A stretch of 64,000 nucleotides of DNA from Singulisphaera acidiphila DSM 18658 (GTDB lineage Bacteria; Planctomycetota; Planctomycetia; Isosphaerales; Isosphaeraceae), in NCBI RefSeq assembly GCF_000242455.2, contig NC_019892.1:8690744-8754743 (forward strand), in the 5' to 3' direction. Shown piece after piece: positions 1-8,748 of this stretch. Position numbers and translations under genes: made by a program. Every line of letters starts with the position of its first letter. Position 1 is the stretch's first letter. The notes under the pieces were generated by a model. It was given only the letters and a program-made list of their open reading frames with translations. It was not told where the DNA came from and did no database searches.

Positions 1-3000
1 CAAACAAGTAATAAAGACCGGGAATGACCAAGACCCCAATCAAGGTGCCCACGAGCATCCCGCCGACTGAGGCGGTGCCAATGGTGCGGTTTCCGATCGC
101 CCCGGGGCCGGTGGCAACGACCAACGGAAGGAGACCGGCGATGAAGGCGAAGGAGGTCATCAGAATCGGCCGGAAGCGCAATTTTCCGCCTTCGATGGCC
201 GCCTCCTTGAGGCTCAGGCCCTCCTGGCGCCGTTGCACCGCGAATTCGACGATTAAAATCGCGTTCTTGCCAAGCAGTCCGACCAACATGACGAGACCGA
301 TCTGGGCGTAGACGTCGTTGGACAACCCCATGACCTTCAGTAACAGGAAGGCACCGAAGAGCCCGACCGGAAGCGACAGGATCACTGCCAGCGGCAGCAT
401 GAAACTCTCATATTGCCCAACAAGTACCAGATAGACGAATATGACGACGATCCCGAAGATATAAACAGCCAGGTTCCCCTTATTCGCCTCGTCATAAGAT
501 AGGCCTTCCCAGCCGATGTCGTAACCGGGAGGCAACGTCTCGGCGGCGACCTCTTCGATCGCCTTGATGGCTTGACCGCTGCTGTAGCCGACAGCCGGTG
601 CACCTTGAATGGCGGCGGAGGGATACAGGTTGTAGCGGTTGATCTCGTTCAAGCCCTGCTGTTTCTTGATCTTCATGAACGAGGAGTAGGGGACCATTTC
701 CCCATGCTCGTTCTTGACGAACATCTTCTCCAAATCCTCGGGGTACCGCCGGAACTCCGGCGCGGCCTGGACAAAGACCTTGAAGAACTGACCGAAACGG
801 ATGAAGCCTTGCTCCCAGGTGCTGCCTACGACGACGGATAGGTTGTCCATCGCGGTTCCAATCGACACACCCTTCTGCATGGCCACGTCGTTGTTGATGA
901 CCAGTTCATACTGCGGGTAGTTGCTGGCGAAGAAGGTGAACAGGCCCTTCACCTCCTTGCGTTTTGACAGGGCGGCCATGAACTTCTGGGTCACTTCTCC
1001 GAGCCGCTGGTAGTCGTTCGTGTTCGTCTTGTCGAGGACACGTGTCGAGAACCCCCCGGCCGCGCCAAAGCCCGGAACCGCGGGCGGCTCAAAGAACTCA
1101 AGTTTCACATTGGCTATCGCACGGCCTTTTTCGTCGAGCTTCTCAATGATCTGGCGCGAGGTCAGTTTGCGTTCGGACCAAGGCTTCAAATTGATGAGAC
1201 AGGTCCCCGCGTTCGAACCCCGGCCCTCGGTCAGAACCTCGTAACCGGCCAACGAGGAAACGGAGTTGACTCCTTCGATTTTTTTGGCGATCGCCTGCAG
1301 TTCGTGGGCCTTAGCGTTGGTGTACTCAAGGGTCGAGCCCGGAGGCGTCTGGATGATCCCATAGATCATCCCCTGGTCCTCAAGTGGAATAAAGCCCGTT
1401 GGAAGCTGCGTGTTTACCAGGAAAATGGCGGTGCCAAAGCCCATGATGACAGCCATGGTCAGCACCCGGCGCGTTACGATCCGGCGCAGGATCGCAGCAT
1501 AACCGCCCGTGACCCTCTCGACGCCACGGTCAAAAAGATGCAGCAGTATGGCCAGCGGCCCACGCTTTTTCACGTGGTTCGTGTGAGGTTTGAGAAGCAT
1601 CGCACAGAGAACTGGCGTGAGCGTCAGGGCCACGACACCGGAGAGAACGATGGACGTGGCCATCGTGAGACCGAACTGGCGGTAGAAGACGCCGACCGGC
1701 CCGGTCATGAAGGTCACCGGAATGAAGACGGCTGTCATCACCAGCGTGATGGCGATGATCGCACCGCTAATCTCGTGCACAACCTCCATGGTCGCCCGAT
1801 AGGGTGAAAGGTGCTTCTCGTTCATCTTGGCATGCACCGCTTCGACCACCACGATCGCATCGTCCACCACGACCCCGATCGCCAGCACCAGCGCGAAGAG
1901 CGTGATCAGATTGATCGATAGACCGAACAATAGCATGAAAAAGAAAGTCCCGATCAAGGACACCGGAACGGCCAGGGTTGGGATCAGCGTGGAACGCCAA
2001 TCCCCGAGGAACAGGAAGACCACCAAGGCCACCAACACGAAGGCCTCGAACAGGGTGTGAAGCACCTTCTCGATGGAGGCCTCCAGAAAGCTGGAAACAT
2101 CGTAGCTGACCTGAAAGTCCATGCCAGGAGGGAACGACTCCGCCTTCATCTCCGCGAGCTTCTCCTTGACCTCCTCAATGACGGTGGCGGCGTTGGAGCC
2201 AGGGGTTTGCTTGAGCACGATGGCAGCCGAGGGAAAGCCGTCGATGTCCGAGTAGAGGTTGTAGTACGAAGCGCTCAACTCGATTTTGGCAACGTCCTTG
2301 AGCCGAAGGATCTCACCATCCGGATTTGCTCTTAATATAATATTTTCATATTGCTCTGGTTTATTGTAGCGTCCCACCCAGGTCAGGACGTATTCGACTG
2401 TTTGCGAGGTCCTGCCCGTCGCCTGGCCAAGTCGTCCGGGCGAACCAATCATGCTCTGTTGCCCCAGAGCCTTCATGACGTCCTCGGAGGACAGGTTATA
2501 GGCACGCATACGGTCGAGATTCAGCCAGACCCGCATGGAATACTGGCGGCTGCCGAGAATCGTGGCGGTGCCGACGCCCCGAACCCGCTTGATTTCAGGT
2601 AGGATGTTGACAAAGGCGTAGTTGTAGAGGAAATTCTGGTCGACGCCTTCCTGCTTACTGAACACGTTCACATACATCAGCATGCTCGTCATCATCTGCA
2701 TGACGACGATTCCCTCCCGCTCCACCAGGGGTGGGAGTCTGTTTTTCACCATGTTGATCCGGTTATTTACATTCAAGACCGCCACGTTCGGGTCCGTGCC
2801 TGGCTCGAAGATGATCATGATCGTTGCTTCACCGGCACTGGTGGCGGCGGAGGCCATATAGCGCATGTCCTGTACGCCGTTGATAGCCTGCTCCAAGATA
2901 ATCAGGACCGAGTCGACCAAGACATTGGCACTGGCGCCGGGATAAGCAACCGTGACGACCACACTCGGCGGCGCGACGGAGGGGAACTGGGATATCGGCA

Positions 3001-3088
3001 GGGTTTTGATTGCCAGCGCCCCAAGGAACAAGATGATCACGGAGATAACGATCGCCAATGCGGGTCTATAGAGGATTCGTGCGAACAT
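1..3088 (-). CDS. RND efflux permease, HAE1 (AcrB/MexB) family, 3' end beyond window
   Basis: Inner-membrane proton-driven drug/metabolite exporter, the pump of a tripartite RND system. The frame is open from the ATG at 3088 to the window edge, about 1,029 residues, so only the last few tens of residues are missing. Residues 1-35 give MFARILYRPALAIVIS, a TM helix and LPISQFPSVAPPSV, typical of HAE1 permeases. The conserved TM4 acidic stretch GVVVDDAIVVVEAV and the second-half GLLGKNAILIVEFA are present. The adaptor gene lies 327 bp upstream on the same strand, and a TolC-like gene lies further upstream. Family and role are secure; the substrate cannot be told from sequence. Confidence 0.95.
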   Translation of the reverse strand, partial: MFARILYRPALAIVISVIILFLGALAIKTLPISQFPSVAPPSVVVTVAYPGASANVLVDSVLIILEQAINGVQDMRYMASAATSAGEATIMIIFEPGTDPNVAVLNVNNRINMVKNRLPPLVEREGIVVMQMMTSMLMYVNVFSKQEGVDQNFLYNYAFVNILPEIKRVRGVGTATILGSRQYSMRVWLNLDRMRAYNLSSEDVMKALGQQSMIGSPGRLGQATGRTSQTVEYVLTWVGRYNKPEQYENIILRANPDGEILRLKDVAKIELSASYYNLYSDIDGFPSAAIVLKQTPGSNAATVIEEVKEKLAEMKAESFPPGMDFQVSYDVSSFLEASIEKVLHTLFEAFVLVALVVFLFLGDWRSTLIPTLAVPVSLIGTFFFMLLFGLSINLITLFALVLAIGVVVDDAIVVVEAVHAKMNEKHLSPYRATMEVVHEISGAIIAITLVMTAVFIPVTFMTGPVGVFYRQFGLTMATSIVLSGVVALTLTPVLCAMLLKPHTNHVKKRGPLAILLHLFDRGVERVTGGYAAILRRIVTRRVLTMAVIMGFGTAIFLVNTQLPTGFIPLEDQGMIYGIIQTPPGSTLEYTNAKAHELQAIAKKIEGVNSVSSLAGYEVLTEGRGSNAGTCLINLKPWSERKLTSRQIIEKLDEKGRAIANVKLEFFEPPAVPGFGAAGGFSTRVLDKTNTNDYQRLGEVTQKFMAALSKRKEVKGLFTFFASNYPQYELVINNDVAMQKGVSIGTAMDNLSVVVGSTWEQGFIRFGQFFKVFVQAAPEFRRYPEDLEKMFVKNEHGEMVPYSSFMKIKKQQGLNEINRYNLYPSAAIQGAPAVGYSSGQAIKAIEEVAAETLPPGYDIGWEGLSYDEANKGNLAVYIFGIVVIFVYLVLVGQYESFMLPLAVILSLPVGLFGAFLLLKVMGLSNDVYAQIGLVMLVGLLGKNAILIVEFAVQRRQEGLSLKEAAIEGGKLRFRPILMTSFAFIAGLLPLVVATGPGAIGNRTIGTASVGGMLVGTLIGVLVIPGLYYLF

Positions 3089-3415
3089 AGTTCTGACTGC
3101 ACTTTCCGATAGATTACGTGTATGTGTGTGAACCGAATCTCGGTACCGACTGTTGCAGCCCCGGTGTCGAACGTCAGACCCTCACAAACCCATCGATTGG
3201 AACCATTTTCACCAGATCGTTCCGAATCGCTCGGCAGTTCGTCGGCGCCGACCGACCCGGCCCACTCCATCGCCAATTTGCCTGCACTCTTGGGGGCCAA
3301 GTCGATTGGGCGGAAATCCGAGAGGGCCGGGAATCGGCTGCATCTCTCGAGATCTGGTCTCGGAAAGTACAGTTCTGAGAGAATCTGGTTGAGTTCCGTC
3401 CCGGAAAGCGGTTTG
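3089..3415. other. Intergenic gap between adaptor and RND permease
   Basis: These 327 bases lie between two co-oriented efflux genes. No convincing coding frame or hairpin terminator was seen. The gap is unusually long for an RND operon, so the permease may have its own promoter or a processed leader. Confidence 0.5.
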
Positions 3416-4657
3416 TTATTCCGCCTTGTTTTTTAGGCTTGCAATCACCAGTTCCGGCTGACGAAACTCGAAGTCCACCTTCTCACCCTCGCGAACCTGG
3501 AGGCCCCCTTCGAGAACGATCCTGTCGTTCACATCAAGCCCTTTTTTGATAACATAAATGTCATCCTTTTCGTTCTGGACGACGATCTCGCGCTGGTGCA
3601 CCACGTCATCCTTGTCGACGACGTAAACGTACCGCTTGTCGAGAGTCTCGAAGGCCGCCCGCTGAGGGATGACGATGGCGTTCTTCACCACTCGGTTGAT
3701 CAACACGGTGCCGGTCTGACCGTGACGCAGCAAGCGATCCGGGTTCGGAAAATCCGCGCGGAAGGGGATGTTCCCGGTCTCGTTGTTGAATTTGGCCTCG
3801 ATCGCACCGATCTTGCCAGTCTGCTTGAACGTCTCACCGTTTGCCAGCACCAGTTCGATTTGCTGATCCCCTTCATGATGACCCAGGACGGCCATGTATT
3901 CGAGATATTGGGCCTCGGGCACATTGAAATAAACCCACATCAAGCTGTTATCGGACAAGGTCGTGAGGCTGTCCCCCTCCTTGATCAGGCTGCCCAACTG
4001 CTCCTGCAGGCGGTCGACGATCCCGTCGAAAGGTGCTCTGATGTTGGTAAAGTTCAATTCGGCCCCCGCCAGCTCCGCCTTGGCCTGGGCCTTTGCCAGT
4101 TTGGCCTGGAGCAGTGCCACCTCATTCTGAGAGACCACATTTTTCTCGAACAGCTTCTTGGTGTTCTTGTACTCCAGTTGCGCGAGTTGGGCCTCGGCGT
4201 TCTCGGCGTTCAGCCTTGCCTGGTAAAGAACTGGGACGATTTTGAACATCAAATCGCCCTTCTTCACCGCCTGGCCTTCCTTGACCGAGATCGCCTCGAG
4301 ATACCCGTTATCCAAAGCACGGACATTGATATGTCGCCGTGAGTGGATCTGGCAGACATATTCCTGGGTGAGGACGACGGCTTTGGCCTGAGGGCGGGTG
4401 ACCAGAATCTTATGATGCTCCTCGTGGGGCTGCTCCTCGTGCTTGTGAAAATACGACTCAAACTGGCCGACGATGCGTCCTTTCATCTGTTTGGCACCCA
4501 CGCCAAGGTAATCAAGGCACGCGTAAATTTTGGGGGTATTCAGCTGTGGGATGTCCACACGCATCTTATACAGGCCGAAGACCCCGCCGCTGATCAGGGC
4601 GACGACCAGCATCAAGGTGGTCACCGGTCGTCGCATGGCGAACTTAATCGGATTCAT
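3416..4657 (-). CDS. RND periplasmic adaptor (membrane fusion protein) with an RND-permease-like N-terminus
   Basis: Links the inner-membrane pump to the outer-membrane factor. The ATG at 4657 was chosen because AGGAG sits about 8 nt upstream; the frame stays open further upstream without coding character. The protein is 413 aa. Residues 1-66 read like the start of an RND permease: MNPIKFAMRRPVTTLM, a TM helix at 11-31, KMRVDIPQLNTPKIY, then AKQMKGRIVGQFESYF. A His/Glu-rich stretch (HKHEEQPHEEHH, 71-82) follows. A normal adaptor starts near residue 95, with lipoyl half-motif GYLEAISVKEGQAVKKGD, coiled-coil hairpin and second half IRAPFDGIVDRLQEQ. The adaptor role is secure; the meaning of the N-terminal graft is inference. 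Confidence 0.93.
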   Translation of the reverse strand: MNPIKFAMRRPVTTLMLVVALISGGVFGLYKMRVDIPQLNTPKIYACLDYLGVGAKQMKGRIVGQFESYFHKHEEQPHEEHHKILVTRPQAKAVVLTQEYVCQIHSRRHINVRALDNGYLEAISVKEGQAVKKGDLMFKIVPVLYQARLNAENAEAQLAQLEYKNTKKLFEKNVVSQNEVALLQAKLAKAQAKAELAGAELNFTNIRAPFDGIVDRLQEQLGSLIKEGDSLTTLSDNSLMWVYFNVPEAQYLEYMAVLGHHEGDQQIELVLANGETFKQTGKIGAIEAKFNNETGNIPFRADFPNPDRLLRHGQTGTVLINRVVKNAIVIPQRAAFETLDKRYVYVVDKDDVVHQREIVVQNEKDDIYVIKKGLDVNDRIVLEGGLQVREGEKVDFEFRQPELVIASLKNKAE

Positions 4658-5038
4658 CGCAGGGCTCCTGTTCGACTCTTCTCGACTCGACTCTGTCCCG
4701 ATTCCTTGGGCAAGGAACCACGGAGTGGGTTGGAGGAATTCGAGTACGGACGGCAGTCCGACTCGATTCGACGCCAGAGGGGGGGGAGATAGCGTCGGAA
4801 AGGCGCGCGGGATGATCTCCCGACCAAGTCGTTGTCGATCGATCGCAGACGTCCACGGCCGGGTCACGCCGAACCGACGACCACGAGGGACGTCGAACCC
4901 AAGACCTGGGCATTGGCGAGGCACGGTCTGGCCGAGCAGACGATGTCGACTGCACGCCATCCCCCAGGGCGGAGCCTGGACGACGCGTGAAGGACCGGCG
5001 AGACATCAGCCGGTAGTCAGAGATCCATCAGTGGATGA
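4658..5038. other. Intergenic gap upstream of the adaptor gene
   Basis: 381 bases between the small secreted protein gene and the adaptor gene, both on the minus strand. Frames remain open on both strands because of high GC, but none has a recognisable product. It probably holds the adaptor promoter; no consensus boxes were recognised. Confidence 0.4.
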
Positions 5039-5449
5039 TCAACAGCGGAGAGGACAGAGGGAGAAGATCGAGGGGGGGGCGATCAACTGGCGATCGGGGA
5101 CCTTGCGGAAGGAACCAGGGAGTAGGAAGAAAATTCGAGGCTCATCCCGAACATCGGCCCATTCCTGTTCTTCATTCTCGGGAGCCTTGTCCAAAGCATC
5201 GGCCCGATCCTGCTTTTCATTCTTGGAAGGACAGGCATTCATCTGCAGAACGACGTCGGTGGCTATCACTGCGCGAAGGCATGCCTTAGGTTGGCCCGTG
5301 GGGAGAGCGAGATTGTGGCAGAGGCAATCAGGCCGGGACGAGACGGTGGCAAACCCCGGCGTCCGAATCGGTCCAACCAGAATCCCAGCCAGCAGCGCCA
5401 GCAAGGACGTGATCAAGAACGTGGAGACGAGGCTTTTACGGTTGGGCAT
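5039..5449 (-). CDS. Small secreted or membrane-anchored hypothetical protein
   Basis: Not recognised. The ATG at 5449 is preceded by GAGGGG and starts MPNRKSLVSTFLITSLLALL, a good signal peptide or single TM anchor. The mature part has several cysteines (CLCHN, MNACP) and an acidic semi-repeat, NEKQDRADALDKAPENEEQE, suggesting an internal duplication. It lies between a divergent winged-helix regulator and the RND adaptor on the adaptor strand, so it may be an accessory of the efflux locus. An ATG 24 bases upstream is possible. The coding call rests on signal peptide, ribosome site and context only. Confidence 0.5.
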   Translation of the reverse strand: MPNRKSLVSTFLITSLLALLAGILVGPIRTPGFATVSSRPDCLCHNLALPTGQPKACLRAVIATDVVLQMNACPSKNEKQDRADALDKAPENEEQEWADVRDEPRIFFLLPGSFRKVPDRQLIAPPSIFSLCPLRC

Positions 5450-5567
5450 GGCCCCTCGCTTCTCGAATGTCATGATTCGAGGCTCGCTCGCCGGCGTCCG
5501 ACGAGATGGCTTTCTACCAGATCACTTCTGCGATTTCTCCAGCTGGCTGGGTGAAGCCCACAGCCTC

Positions 5568-5582
5568 ACATTATATACTCTA
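5568..5582. promoter_or_regulatory. Possible overlapping divergent -10 elements
   Basis: In the gap between the small secreted protein gene (minus) and the winged-helix gene (plus), the AT-rich run acattatatactc contains TATACT on the plus strand and TATAAT on the minus strand. The -35 regions are poor on both sides. A shared control region bound by the winged-helix regulator is plausible but unproven. Confidence 0.3.
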
Positions 5583-5683
5583 TCGACGTGCGAGGTGACT
5601 CCAAAAATTCCGGACAAGAAATACACGACATCCAAGTCGTAAAATTTATAGCCTCACTATCAACGGAAGTCAAGAGACGGCGT

Positions 5684-6013
5684 ATGGTTGTTCGAACCGT
5701 GGGAACCGGTCCCGAGTGGACATTCCTGAGTAACCACGCCCACGTGCTGCTCTGCATCGCAAAAGAGTCCGAGGTGCGCCTCCGAGAGGTGGCACATCGG
5801 GTGGGGATCACCGAACGGGCCGTTCAGCGGATTGTGGCCGACCTCGAGGAGGGAGGTTACCTTTCACGCTCGCGCGCGGGGCGGCGGAATCGCTACGAGG
5901 TGCACCTGGAACGCCCGCTGAGGCATTCGGTTGAGTCGCACCGCGAGGTGGGCGTGCTCCTCAACCTCATCCTCCGGCCTGACCAACCCGATCCAGAGGC
6001 CCCGGAGAGCTAG
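5684..6013 (+). CDS. Winged-helix (MarR-like) transcriptional regulator
   Basis: DNA-binding regulator of about 109 aa. It starts MVVRTVGTGPEWTFLSNHAH and continues VLLCIAKESEVRLREVAHRV then GITERAVQRIVADLEEGGYL, a clear helix-turn-helix followed by a basic wing (SRSRAGRRNRYEVHLE). The C-terminal helix VESHREVGVLLNLIL probably dimerises. The ATG at 5684 was chosen over an in-frame GTG at 5588 because the conserved part begins there and the extra residues look non-coding. It diverges from the adaptor side of the RND locus and converges on the outer-membrane-factor gene, so it may control the pump. That role is inference. Confidence 0.75.
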   Translation: MVVRTVGTGPEWTFLSNHAHVLLCIAKESEVRLREVAHRVGITERAVQRIVADLEEGGYLSRSRAGRRNRYEVHLERPLRHSVESHREVGVLLNLILRPDQPDPEAPES

Positions 6014-6092
6014 CTGACAGGTCGCGACGAACCTCTCTGGGACTCGTAGAGCGAGCCGATCAGGCGTTCTCGAGGATGTCAGCCTGCCCCGA

Positions 6093-6278
6093 TCACCCAC
6101 CCGCACCGTGCGGTTCGGGGGATGGCGGCTGGGAGGAGTTGGACGAATTCCGGTTGAGTCGTGGCTCGAGGGCGGCGATCCGCCGCTCGAACGAATCGAC
6201 CGGGCTGAGGATGGCCTCCAGGGCATCGGCCGGTATCTTGCCCTGGAGGTCGTCGAGCGGGGGTGGCTTGGCGCTCAT
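6093..6278 (-). pseudogene. IS66-type transposase N-terminal remnant
   Basis: A 61-residue frame with the N-terminal helix of IS66 TnpC-type transposases: SFERRIAALEPRLNRNSSNS then SQPPSPEP, matching the family pattern LE.RL.(Q/R)NSSNSS(K/Q)PPS. A stop follows almost at once, and the zinc-binding and catalytic parts are absent. No terminal inverted repeats were recognised. It lies just downstream of the outer-membrane-factor gene and marks a past insertion. Confidence 0.65.
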
Positions 6279-6405
6279 ACCATCTAAGAAAGTGACCGCG
6301 GGAGGCCGGTAGCGCAAGTTGCTACCGACCGTGAAAGGCTCCCCCAAAATCGGGTGTGTCGGAGATGATCGCGTCCTTCTCTCATGCCGCGAGCGAATCG
6401 GCCGC

Positions 6406-8208
6406 TCACTTCTCCGTCGCCGGATTCGGCGAGTCCGCGGGGTCTTTGGTCTCCTTCTCGCCGAACGGGCTAGGCAGGCTTTCGGGTGGTGGCGGAATCG
6501 CCGGTTGGTTGTCGGGCACCGTCTCGGGGCGGGGCGAGGCAGGTGTGGGGCCCACATCAATCAGGGCCTGGTCGAGTTGGTCGGCCGGAGGAATGATGAG
6601 TTTGTCGCCGACCGTCAGGCGGTCAGGGTCGGGGACGGCCGTCTTGTTGGCTGCCCAGAGGGCCTTGTGATACCGTTCCGACTCATAGTAGCGCTGCGAG
6701 ATCGTCCGGAAGGTCTCGCCACGGCTGACCGTGTGGATGTACGGGTTCTGATCGGGAACGCCGCCAACCCCATTGGGATTCGACGACAAGCCGCCGCCGA
6801 GGGCTTGGTAGGTGTTGACGATGGCAGACAGTTGCTCCACTTTGGTATCGATCAAGGTCGCTCTCGCATCCCTGAGGTCACGCTGAGCGAACAGCACATC
6901 GATGTATTCGACTCGGGCATTCTGAAAAAGGTTGCCGGCGACCTCGACTGAGGCCTCGAGCGCGGCCAACTGCTGCTTCTTGATTTCGATGCTGTTGGTG
7001 TACTTCTCCACCATGGACAGGCGGTTGACAACCTCGGTGAAGGCGTTGAGGACGACGCGCTGGTAGTTGTAGATAGCCTGCAATTGCCTGGCGTTCGCGG
7101 TGAGATACTCGGCCCTGATCGCTCTCTTGTTGACCAGCGGCCCGACCAGGCTACTCGCAAGACTGCCAACCACTGCCTGCGGTTCGAATAGATGATTGAT
7201 GACGAAGGCCTCAAGGCCTGTGCCACCATTGAGCACCAGCTGAGGAAAGAAGTTAACCCGGGCGACCTTCACGTCGAGCCCGGTAGCCGCCAGATCGCGC
7301 TCAGCTTGGCGGATATCGGGTCGGTTCTGGAGCAACTGCGAGGGCACTCCAACGCTCAGTCTGTTAATGTTCAGATCGTAGAATCCTGCAGACACGCGTT
7401 CGACGGGCTGCGGGAAGCGATTGACGAGGAAGTTGATCTTGTTCTCGGTCACGACGATGTCCTGATTCACGATCAGCTTTTCGCTCTGGTTCTTGCGAAC
7501 CTCAGCCTGGAATCGTAGGACACCCAGCTCGTTGATGCGGGCAGCTTCCTTCAGGTCCTTGGCGATCTCGAGGCTTCGCTCCTGAAGCTCGATGGTTAGA
7601 TTCTGATTCTCAAGCCGTTTGTCGAGCGCCATCAGCCTGTAATAATTCTCGGCAACATCGGCGGCCAGACGGGTTATGAAGTAGTTCCGCTTCTCAAGGG
7701 CGACGTTGTAGCGCTGCCCTGCCGCGTCCCTGGCATTCCGCAGCTGCCTGTAGATGTCCAGCTGCCAGGTGAGGTTGATGCCCCCCCCGAAATTTCCATG
7801 CGCAAGGGAAAAGTACTGCCCGGGCAAATACGGGTCGTTGAGTATGGCAGCCCCATCAAGCGTGAAGCGGCTAGCTCTGTTCAGCCCCGCGCCAGCCCCG
7901 GCAGTGACGAAGGGAAGGTACGCCCCTGACCGCGACAGAATCTGGTTGCTGGCGATCTGGACGTCCTCATTCAGGATCTTCAGCTCTCGATTGTTGGCCA
8001 CAGCCTGACAGATCAAGCTCGTCAGCATAGGATCATGGTAAAACTCTTCGATCGTGAGCTGCGATGAGTTTTCCGGGCTGGTCGATCCATTGAGGCTTTC
8101 CGGCAAGCCTGGCGGCGGCTCCGCCTTACGGAGGGGGGGGATTCCGCAGGACGGCAGAACCAGCAATATGATGCTGCAAGCGATCGCTCTCGCAATCACG
8201 TGCTTCAT
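6406..8208 (-). CDS. TolC-like outer-membrane efflux lipoprotein with C-terminal LysM domain
   Basis: Outer-membrane exit duct of the RND system, 600 aa. The ATG at 8208 gives MKHVIARAIACSIILLVLPS followed by Cys21, a lipobox (LPSC) as in OprM/NodT-type factors. The body carries the two-fold repeated outer-membrane efflux domain, for example TWQLDIYRQLRNARDAAGQR, VPSQLLQNRPDIRQAERDLA and NARVEYIDVLFAQRDLRDAR. Unusually, residues about 489-547 form a LysM domain (IHTVSRGETFRTISQRYY, then DPDRLTVGDKLIIPPADQ), followed by a Pro-rich tail. Ordinary TolC homologues end after the barrel/helical domain. The LysM would reach peptidoglycan from the periplasmic end. Confidence 0.93.
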   Translation of the reverse strand: MKHVIARAIACSIILLVLPSCGIPPLRKAEPPPGLPESLNGSTSPENSSQLTIEEFYHDPMLTSLICQAVANNRELKILNEDVQIASNQILSRSGAYLPFVTAGAGAGLNRASRFTLDGAAILNDPYLPGQYFSLAHGNFGGGINLTWQLDIYRQLRNARDAAGQRYNVALEKRNYFITRLAADVAENYYRLMALDKRLENQNLTIELQERSLEIAKDLKEAARINELGVLRFQAEVRKNQSEKLIVNQDIVVTENKINFLVNRFPQPVERVSAGFYDLNINRLSVGVPSQLLQNRPDIRQAERDLAATGLDVKVARVNFFPQLVLNGGTGLEAFVINHLFEPQAVVGSLASSLVGPLVNKRAIRAEYLTANARQLQAIYNYQRVVLNAFTEVVNRLSMVEKYTNSIEIKKQQLAALEASVEVAGNLFQNARVEYIDVLFAQRDLRDARATLIDTKVEQLSAIVNTYQALGGGLSSNPNGVGGVPDQNPYIHTVSRGETFRTISQRYYESERYHKALWAANKTAVPDPDRLTVGDKLIIPPADQLDQALIDVGPTPASPRPETVPDNQPAIPPPPESLPSPFGEKETKDPADSPNPATEK

Positions 8209-8748
8209 ATGCTTTGTATTCGAAGTTCTCGTTGAGAGGTGGGTCATCTGCCTCGTCCTTGAGGAATTTGCGCTTGTCGGCCATCCCGCCGAACAAGTAG
8301 TGAGCGATCACCTCCTGGCTCATGCCGGGGTCTTCATGAGCATCCTCAGCGAATCGTCGAATCGGCCATACCGACGGTCCGCTGTCTATTCGATCGGACT
8401 GTGCGGGTTATGACTTTAATAGCGATTTGCGTGATCAGGAGAACAATAGTAATTCCCGGCGCCCAAATCGGCCCCCCAGCTTTCCCGCTTTAGCACTTGC
8501 CGGTTCCAAACGATGCAATTTCGAGAGGTAGACGTTCGATAATCCGGCTCCGAGACTATCGAAGAGGCCCTTACGGGCTCGACGAACATCACGCGTACGC
8601 TTGATCTCTCGGCCAGCGCGCGCGGCGGCTCACCCTGTCTCTCGGAAGGGCTGGAAAGGGACCAGTTTCGGGGACGTTTGTTGGCGACGAGGAGTGGCCC
8701 AGGGTCGGTCTCGAACGAGCCGACCTGAGGTATTGTCGGAAGCCGTGG
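8209..8748. other. Intergenic region upstream of the outer-membrane-factor gene
   Basis: 540 bases with no gene I can support. The part next to the outer-membrane-factor gene must hold its promoter. The distal part leads into a transposase remnant and may be decayed insertion-sequence DNA. Confidence 0.4.

Noticed and set aside
4530-5642. 370-codon plus-strand frame across the adaptor start and upstream region
   Set aside because: Arg/Ser/Pro-rich, no motif and no ribosome site. It crosses the adaptor start and the small secreted protein gene, both of which have better support.
8126-8323. Short minus-strand frame overlapping the outer-membrane-factor start
   Set aside because: Overlaps the signal peptide coding region in another frame and lacks a recognisable product.
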